Shown here: positions 59,482-64,000 of the stretch, one piece after another | Position numbering within the stretch: position 1 is the first letter of the stretch | Layout of the letters: every line of letters begins with the position of its first letter | Assembly: GCF_014230315.1 (NCBI RefSeq) | Contig: NZ_JACLAW010000017.1 | Coordinates: forward strand, 1-64,000 | Direction: 5' to 3' | Source: Novosphingobium flavum | Lineage (GTDB): Bacteria; Pseudomonadota; Alphaproteobacteria; Sphingomonadales; Sphingomonadaceae | Length of the DNA stretch: 64,000 nt | The notes under the pieces: model-generated | What the model was told of the DNA's origin: nothing | Database searches by the model: none | The model's input: only the letters and a program-made list of their open reading frames with translations | Made by a program: the position numbers and the translations under genes

Positions 59482-61056
59482 ATGTCCGCTTTTCTAACCC
59501 TCGATGGAGTGGCGCTCACAACGCCCACTGGCCGTCCTTTGTTTTCCGATCTGTCGTTCAGCGTCGGCCGCGAGCGCATGGGCGTCGTCGGCAGGAACGG
59601 CGCGGGCAAATCGTCATTGCTCCGCGCCATTCTCGGCGAGATCACACCCCAGCGGGGAACGATCCATCGTAATGGGACCATGGGAGTCCTCCGCCAGAGC
59701 CTCGAACCAGGGGAGACGACAGCGGGCAAGGCGCTCGGCGTCGCCGATGCACTGGCCCGGTTGGACCGTATCGAGTCCGGCATAGGCGACGAGACAGATT
59801 TTGCTGAAGCGGACTGGACTCTGCCACCGAGAGTGGTGAACGCACTGGCCGAAGCTGGCCTACCGCCCATCCAGCTGGATCGCCCCCTGACGACGTTCAG
59901 TGGCGGCGAGCGCACACGGCTCGCCATTGCCGGACTGCTGATCGATCCACCCGACCTGCTCCTGCTTGACGAGCCGACCAACAATCTCGACCGCGCAGGC
60001 AGACATGCCATCGCCGCTTTCCTCGCAGAGTGGAAAGGTGGGGCGCTGATCGTGAGCCACGACCGTCTTCTGCTCGAGAACGTAGACCGGATTGTGTCGC
60101 TCTCGCCCACGCGCGTAACCGTTCACGGTGGCAACTGGTCATCCTGGGTGGACGAGCGCGATGCTGTCCGAGAACGGGCTGAGGCCGAACTGGAACGCGC
60201 CCACCGTCATGCCCGGGCCGGCGCCCGACAAGCGCAGGACGCGCGCGAACGCAAGTTGCGGCGGGATCGGGCAGGCCAGGCTTACGCCGCGAGTGGCAGC
60301 GCGCCGAAAATCCTGATGGGCCGTCAGCGCGAACGCGCCGAGAAAAGCAGCGGGCGCGGCGATCTCCTTGCCGAGCAGCGAGCATCAGCGCTTGCGGCCA
60401 CTCTGAACGACGCTCGCGCTCAGGTAGAAGTGATTACGCCGCTCAACGTTCAGGTTCCCCAATGCGGACTGCCCTCAAACCGTCAGGTCCTGTCATTCCA
60501 TGAGGTGTCATGGGGATGGGGTGACCGGCGTTTATTCGAACACCTGTCCTTTGATCTGCGCGGACCGGAACGGGTCGCAGTCAGCGGCCGCAACGGTGCG
60601 GGCAAATCAACGCTGCTCAAATTGGCTGGAGGACTGATCACACCCCAGGCAGGAGAGATCCGGCGCCCGGCACCCTCGGCCTTGCTCGATCAGACGGTCG
60701 GCCAGCTTGATCGCGGCGCCACGCTGGTCGCCAACATGCGGCGCCTCAACAAGGAGCTGGATGAGAACGCGGCACGTGCCGCACTTGCCCGTTTCGCCTT
60801 CCGCAACGTGGAGGGTGACAGGAGCGTGAGGGATCTCAGCGGCGGGGAATGCCTGCGGGCCGGGCTGGCCTGCGTTCTGTCGGCTTCCCCAATCCCGCAG
60901 CTGCTGTTGCTGGACGAGCCCACCAACCATCTCGATCTGGAATCGATCGAGGTGATCGAGCAGGCGCTGTCATCCTACGATGGCGCCATCCTTGTGGTCA
61001 GCCATGATCCCACGTTTCTTGAAGCAATTGGCGTGGAACGGGAGATCACGTTGTGA
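59482..61056 (+). CDS. ABC-F family ATPase
   Basis: A protein of 524 residues with two ABC domains and no membrane segment. Domain 1: GRNGAGKSS, FSGGERTRLAIAGL, LLLDEPTNNLD. Domain 2: GRNGAGKST, LSGGECLRAGLAC, LLLDEPTNHLD. The linker is strongly charged (ERAEAELERAHRHARAGARQ and so on), as in ABC-F proteins that bind the ribosomal E site. Members regulate translation or protect ribosomes from antibiotics. ATG 59482 begins the domain; upstream codons show no similarity. It stands alone at the start of the accessory segment. Confidence 0.9.
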   Translation: MSAFLTLDGVALTTPTGRPLFSDLSFSVGRERMGVVGRNGAGKSSLLRAILGEITPQRGTIHRNGTMGVLRQSLEPGETTAGKALGVADALARLDRIESGIGDETDFAEADWTLPPRVVNALAEAGLPPIQLDRPLTTFSGGERTRLAIAGLLIDPPDLLLLDEPTNNLDRAGRHAIAAFLAEWKGGALIVSHDRLLLENVDRIVSLSPTRVTVHGGNWSSWVDERDAVRERAEAELERAHRHARAGARQAQDARERKLRRDRAGQAYAASGSAPKILMGRQRERAEKSSGRGDLLAEQRASALAATLNDARAQVEVITPLNVQVPQCGLPSNRQVLSFHEVSWGWGDRRLFEHLSFDLRGPERVAVSGRNGAGKSTLLKLAGGLITPQAGEIRRPAPSALLDQTVGQLDRGATLVANMRRLNKELDENAARAALARFAFRNVEGDRSVRDLSGGECLRAGLACVLSASPIPQLLLLDEPTNHLDLESIEVIEQALSSYDGAILVVSHDPTFLEAIGVEREITL

Positions 61057-61666
61057 GAGCCAGCGCCCTTCGTTCCCCAACCACTTCGAGCGACCGGTCT
61101 CCAGAAAGCTGCTATTTTCAAATCCATTGATGCAGAATGCGCCGCAAAGACTTTGCAGAGAATACAGCCGTTTTCGGCGTTGCTCAGCCATTCTACCGAG
61201 TCCCAGAGACGGGGTCCCGACGCCCAATTAGCCCGCAAAGCCGCAGAACTCCGGGCCGGCTGCCCAGAGTTAAGTTATTGATATAGCAGGTAAATGAAGT
61301 TGGAGGTGTGGGCACGACCGCAATCGGACGTCTGCTCTCGCAATTCCCTGTTTATCTGGGAAACTACAGGGAAATTTGCGTTCCGCTGCTCAAAATCGCA
61401 GACCCCAACAGCTCGGAGCCGCGCAATTCCTCGCCTCCATCGCGGAATTCCCTGGCCATTCGAACAGGGAAATTAATGCTTGGCACAGGGAGCAGCTTGA
61501 GGCCTAGCTCGATTTCATTGCTTATTTTTCACGGGCAGCCAGCGCAGCTATCTGTGGCCGCCCTTGGTCCGGACGACATCGACGAACTGCGCGCCAGTTT
61601 GCTGGCGGGCCATAGCCTTCAAGACCTGCCGTTGCGCCGAGCGATTTTTACCTGTTGCGGTAAGGC
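61057..61666. other. Gene-poor region with TTCCC/GGGAA repeats
   Basis: 610 bp without a gene I can support. Several overlapping short frames on both strands lack protein-like composition. The middle (61342-61474) holds paired inverted TTCCC/GGGAA motifs listed separately. Such stretches are, in my memory, common beside integrases and other mobile genes in sphingomonads and rhizobia, and may mark an old insertion or deletion boundary. Confidence 0.5.
61342..61474. repeat. Two inverted TTCCC/GGGAA repeat units
   Basis: AATTCCCTG at 61342-61350 pairs with CAGGGAAATT at 61367-61376. The same two words recur at 61446-61454 and 61465-61474. A further CTGGGAAAC lies between the first pair. The two units are 104 bp apart. 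Confidence 0.7.
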
Positions 61667-62233
61667 CTAATTGGCGCGGCGCCGGAAAGCGAGACGCTTC
61701 TCGACTCCCGTCATCCGACAGCGCCAATGGCATATCTGCGCGCTCACTCCGAACTCCTGCGCAATCGCCTCCACTGACAGACCTCGGCTGCGCAGTTGAA
61801 TCAGGGCTGTCTCCGGCAGAAGCAGCGCAGCCCCCAACCAATCTGCTTCATCTTCCTGGTCGGCCGAATAGTCGGACAACAGCACCAATCCGGTGGGGGA
61901 GACCTCCACTTCGGCCGGAACGTGCTCGAGGATGATGTGGGCGAGTTCATGCATCAAGGTCGATGCGCGGCGGGTATCCGGATGAGACGAGTTCAAGACG
62001 ACGAGGTGGACGCCTTCTTCCAAGAGCGTCATACCCGACCAACTATCCGGGTCTCGCACCAGCAGTTGCGAGGCGTGCTCAGGTTCTAGATCGAGATCGC
62101 TGGCCTCGTAGACGATGACGCCGAGGTGTTCGGCATATCGCCATGGACAGAGCTTATCGGTTGCGGACAGCCCCAATGCGGTACGCGCAGCAGCAGCCAT
62201 TCGCTCGGATTCGGCCTTGAACCCTCGACGCAT
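61667..62233 (-). CDS. ImmA/IrrE-family zinc metallopeptidase
   Basis: A protein of 188 residues. The zinc-protease motif HELAH (His95, Glu96, His99) lies in STLMHELAHIILEH, followed by SADQEDEADWLGAALLLPET. The N-terminal ERMAAAARTALGLSATDKL, CPWRYAEHLGVIVYEAS part is typical of COG2856 proteins. The C-terminus (LSVEAIAQEFGVSAQICHWR) forms a small helical module. Such proteases cleave their partner XRE repressor on a signal. ATG 62233 is 1 bp after the XRE stop, so the two are co-expressed. Confidence 0.9.
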   Translation of the reverse strand: MRRGFKAESERMAAAARTALGLSATDKLCPWRYAEHLGVIVYEASDLDLEPEHASQLLVRDPDSWSGMTLLEEGVHLVVLNSSHPDTRRASTLMHELAHIILEHVPAEVEVSPTGLVLLSDYSADQEDEADWLGAALLLPETALIQLRSRGLSVEAIAQEFGVSAQICHWRCRMTGVEKRLAFRRRAN

Positions 62234-62234
62234 G

Positions 62235-62588
62235 TCATTCTCCGCGCACCAGCTCAGCACGCGCTTGGCGGGCGCGCTGCGCGGCGAGAATGAGCGCACC
62301 CAACGATGTCGCCGTTTCGAGCGAAACCGTAGACTTTTTGCGGAAATGGGCGACCGCACGCTTTTGGGGAGGTTCAACGTCGCTTGCCTTGACGCCAAGG
62401 AATCGAGCCGGATCAACATCAAGCCACCGGCAAATCTTCGCAAACGTCGCGAGGTCGGGAAGGTGGCCGTTCTCAACCCGTGAAAGAGTAGCGGGACTAA
62501 CCTCGATTTCGGCCGCCGTGGCCCGAATTCCGCGGCTTCCGCGTTTGCGCACGACTAGTTTGCCCAGTTCCTCGATCGGCAGGGTCAT
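62235..62588 (-). CDS. XRE-family transcriptional regulator
   Basis: A protein of 117 residues with a Cro/C1 helix-turn-helix (GIRATAAEIEVSPATLSRVE, then NGHLPDLATFAKICRWLDVD) and a C-terminal helical tail (VAHFRKKSTVSLETATSLGA, LILAAQRARQ). It pairs with the ImmA/IrrE protease gene downstream and faces a divergent operon across a 35-bp inverted repeat, its likely operator. Confidence 0.9.
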   Translation of the reverse strand: MTLPIEELGKLVVRKRGSRGIRATAAEIEVSPATLSRVENGHLPDLATFAKICRWLDVDPARFLGVKASDVEPPQKRAVAHFRKKSTVSLETATSLGALILAAQRARQARAELVRGE

Positions 62589-62635
62589 AGAGTCTCCAAC
62601 AGGGGCATTGACATGGAACCCGCGGCCCCATACTG

Positions 62636-62670
62636 TTTCATAAGTGAGACGGTTTGCATCACTTGTGAAA
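62636..62670. promoter_or_regulatory. Inverted repeat operator between XRE and the DUF operon
   Basis: TTTCATAAGTGA (62636-62647) and TCACTTGTGAAA (62659-62670) are complementary at 11 of 12 positions around an 11-bp spacer. It lies 48 bp before the XRE start and 88 bp before the DUF2188 start, where it could control both. Confidence 0.75.
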
Positions 62671-62757
62671 TCGCCTCTCTGTTGAAACGGCGTGAATCAT
62701 ATCGTCGACAGGTGAGTCAAGCGGAATGTGATTCGCATGCGTCGAAAGGAGACCAAA

Positions 62758-62982
62758 ATGAGCGGAAAGAACCAATATGTCGTGCGCAATGGCGATCGCT
62801 GGAGCGTTCGCGGGGAAGGCAATTCGCGGCTGACCCAGACGTTTGACACGCAGCGGGAGGCCATTGCTTTTGGGCGGGACATCGCGCGCAATCAGGAATC
62901 AGAGCTTCGCATCCAGGGTCGCGACGTCAAGTTCCGCGAGGCCTGGTCCTACGGCAACGACCCGTATCCGCCCAAGGGCTAA
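62758..62982 (+). CDS. DUF2188 domain protein
   Basis: A protein of 74 residues starting MSGKNQYVVRNGDRWSVRGE. NSRLTQTFDTQREAIAFGRD and QESELRIQGRDVKFREAWSY, GNDPYPPKG are characteristic of DUF2188. ATG 62758 has an AAAGGAG site. The family is small, soluble and of unknown function. It is the first gene of the operon divergent from the XRE-ImmA pair. Confidence 0.85.
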   Translation: MSGKNQYVVRNGDRWSVRGEGNSRLTQTFDTQREAIAFGRDIARNQESELRIQGRDVKFREAWSYGNDPYPPKG

Positions 62983-63007
62983 CGCCCCAATCCAAAGGAG
63001 AATCTTC

Positions 63008-63268
63008 GTGGATCATATTCATGCCAGAGATTGGCTCGAGGTGGGAAATCGGGTCCGCGTGGATTGCAATTACCAGTGCAACGTTCTCGTGATGGATGAC
63101 CACAACTATTCGCTTTACCGGCGTGGTCAGACCTTCCGTCACTTCGGCGGCTTCTTCAAGCGCCTCCCTGCGATCCTCTGTATTCCGAGCAGCGGGCACT
63201 GGAACACGGTGGTCGACCTCGGCGGCGGTCGCGCCAACATCCGTTACGCCATCAACTATCTTAAATGA
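63008..63268 (+). CDS. DUF1883 domain protein
   Basis: A protein of 86 residues starting at GTG 63008 after AAGGAG. VDHIHARDWLEVGNRVRVDC, NYQCNVLVMDDHNYSLYRRG, QTFRHFGGFFKRLPAILCIP and SSGHWNTVVDLGGG fit DUF1883, whose members share the IPSSGHWxxVVDLGG motif. In my memory this domain occurs in some TIR-containing proteins; here it is alone. It follows DUF2188 by 25 bp. Confidence 0.85.
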   Translation: MDHIHARDWLEVGNRVRVDCNYQCNVLVMDDHNYSLYRRGQTFRHFGGFFKRLPAILCIPSSGHWNTVVDLGGGRANIRYAINYLK

Positions 63269-63287
63269 TCCAGCAGCGAGGACTCCA

Positions 63288-63581
63288 ATGACGGTTCGCA
63301 TCACATGCATCAACAAGGATGGGGGCAATCACGAGAACCCTCATGCAGCGATCAGCCATCTCGGCTGGATTAACGAGGGCACGGGGAAAAGCGGGAAATC
63401 CACTCGCCTGGAAATGTACGACTGGATCAAGAACCGGAAGGGTCAAGCCTTCGTCCGTGATGCCAATGGCAACACCGCTCGGGTCGGCACGGCTGAAACC
63501 GCGCGCGGGACGAAGTACGTCCGGACGTACCGCGACAACACCTGGACAGACAACCTGTTGGCGTTGCCTGAATGTCGGTAA
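63288..63581 (+). CDS. DUF3892 domain protein
   Basis: A protein of 97 residues. MTVRITCINKDGGNHENPHA, AISHLGWINEGTGKSGKSTR, LEMYDWIKNRKGQAFVRDAN and TKYVRTYRDNTWTDNLLALP match the DUF3892 pattern. ATG 63288 follows GAGGA. It is 19 bp after the DUF1883 gene in the same operon. Function unknown. Confidence 0.85.
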   Translation: MTVRITCINKDGGNHENPHAAISHLGWINEGTGKSGKSTRLEMYDWIKNRKGQAFVRDANGNTARVGTAETARGTKYVRTYRDNTWTDNLLALPECR

Positions 63582-63613
63582 GAAGCTGAATTCACCACGT
63601 CCGAGCATCATCT

Positions 63614-64000
63614 ATGCCAGCAGACTTCTCCCACCTGAGCGCCACTACTGCTGACATGGTGGTCGGCTACAAAGTGCGATACGGGCAACCGACCGATGAA
63701 ATGCTGCTCGAAGCGGCCGAAAGAATAGATCCGCCGCTCATGTCACCGGAGCTGATGGAACTCCTTCGCACTGAACTTGACCCGGCCCGTCAGCGCCGCG
63801 GAAGGCCCCGGCAGGGTATCCGCAGAGCAGCCACCCTCACCGACCACCTGCGTGAGCTCGCTCGCACCGACATTCCGCCGCGTTTTGTCGAATTGCTGAT
63901 CGGCCGCCTGACATCAGGCAAGGGCCTTCGCGAATTTACCAGAGCACTGAGAGCCTACCGAACCATATCGAAGCTCCGCCGCGACAACCTGATCCGCGGT
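63614..64000 (+). CDS. Unidentified protein, N-terminal part only
   Basis: The frame is open from ATG 63614 for 129 codons to the right edge. MPADFSHLSATTADMVVGYK, VRYGQPTDEMLLEAAERIDP, then a basic stretch RQRRGRPRQGIRRAATLTDH and LLIGRLTSGKGLREFTRALR. I recognise no domain. There is no clear ribosome site, and an ATG at 63656 is an alternative start. It lies 32 bp after the DUF3892 gene, so it may be the fourth gene of the operon. Confidence 0.5.
   Translation, partial: MPADFSHLSATTADMVVGYKVRYGQPTDEMLLEAAERIDPPLMSPELMELLRTELDPARQRRGRPRQGIRRAATLTDHLRELARTDIPPRFVELLIGRLTSGKGLREFTRALRAYRTISKLRRDNLIRG

Noticed and set aside
59190..60110. Minus-strand 306-codon frame over the ABC-F start
   Set aside because: Ser/Arg-rich translation without motifs, antisense to clear Walker motifs.
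60970..61238. Two overlapping minus-strand frames of about 85 codons
   Set aside because: No ribosome site, overlap with the ABC-F end and no recognised family; possibly remnants, but not supportable as genes.
61308..61670. A 120-codon plus-strand frame over the TTCCC/GGGAA repeats
   Set aside because: The translation is that of the repeats themselves and shows no protein-like pattern; treated as non-coding.
1..64000. CRISPR arrays, tRNA or rRNA genes, transposases
   Set aside because: I saw no regularly spaced repeats, cloverleaf-like or ribosomal sequence, and no transposase or integrase motifs.

Overview
The window is GC-rich, densely packed alphaproteobacterial DNA with short intergenic gaps and many 4-bp ATGA/GTGA overlaps. 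The gene content points to the Sphingomonadales, most likely a Novosphingobium-like genome. The mannonate dehydratase has the 402-residue length and the active-site residue numbers (Tyr159, Asp210, His212, Glu236, Glu262) of the N. aromaticivorans enzyme as I remember it. The xylose genes resemble the Caulobacter crescentus xylXBCD set. I see no rRNA, tRNA, CRISPR array or intact insertion sequence.

Layout. (1) 1-4928: a leftward type I secretion operon (TolC-like protein, ABC transporter, HlyD adaptor) ending in the N-terminus of a probable secreted adhesin cut by the window edge. (2) 5322-6320: a small conserved protein, the nucleoid protein HU with a clear terminator, and another small protein. 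(3) 6438-11396: MaoC-type hydratase, CitE-like CoA-ester lyase and PutA. (4) 11466-18285: a TetR regulator and a tripartite RND efflux pump with a palindromic operator. (5) 18296-25694: an oxidative (Weimberg-type) D-xylose cluster with transporter, lactonase (xylC), dehydrogenase (xylB), xylX, xylD and a LacI regulator; a perfect 14-bp palindrome lies in the divergent promoter. (6) 25803-29498: a di-heme peroxidase, a small secreted protein and a divergent TonB receptor. (7) 29509-37638: a phosphate-stress block. It holds olsB (ornithine lipid), btaB-btaA (betaine lipid DGTS), a TonB receptor plus secreted tyrosine-phosphatase-like operon behind a near-consensus Pho box, and a CYTH-CHAD protein. 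(8) 38333-45954: a glucuronoside cluster (GH2 hydrolase, manD, GntR regulator, uxaC, uxuB). (9) 46094-51275: an OmpA protein, pcm, and an HscC chaperone with its degenerate J-like partner. (10) 51319-59061: a De Ley-Doudoroff galactose / L-arabinose oxidation cluster (dgoA, dgoK, sugar dehydrogenase, AraD1 protein, GntR, FucP-type transporter, IlvD/Edd dehydratase) sharing a 16-bp promoter motif. (11) 59062-64000: a looser accessory segment with an ABC-F ATPase, TTCCC/GGGAA inverted repeats, an XRE + ImmA/IrrE pair and a divergent operon of small DUF proteins (DUF2188, DUF1883, DUF3892) running off the right edge.

How it works together. Most of the window serves plant-polymer sugar use. Three separate sugar-acid routes, each with its own regulator, transporter or hydrolase, feed 2-keto-3-deoxy sugar acids into central metabolism. 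Neither pentose route has its alpha-ketoglutarate semialdehyde dehydrogenase here, so that step must be encoded elsewhere. The phosphate-stress block would let the cell replace phospholipids with phosphorus-free lipids while taking up and hydrolysing an external phosphorylated compound.
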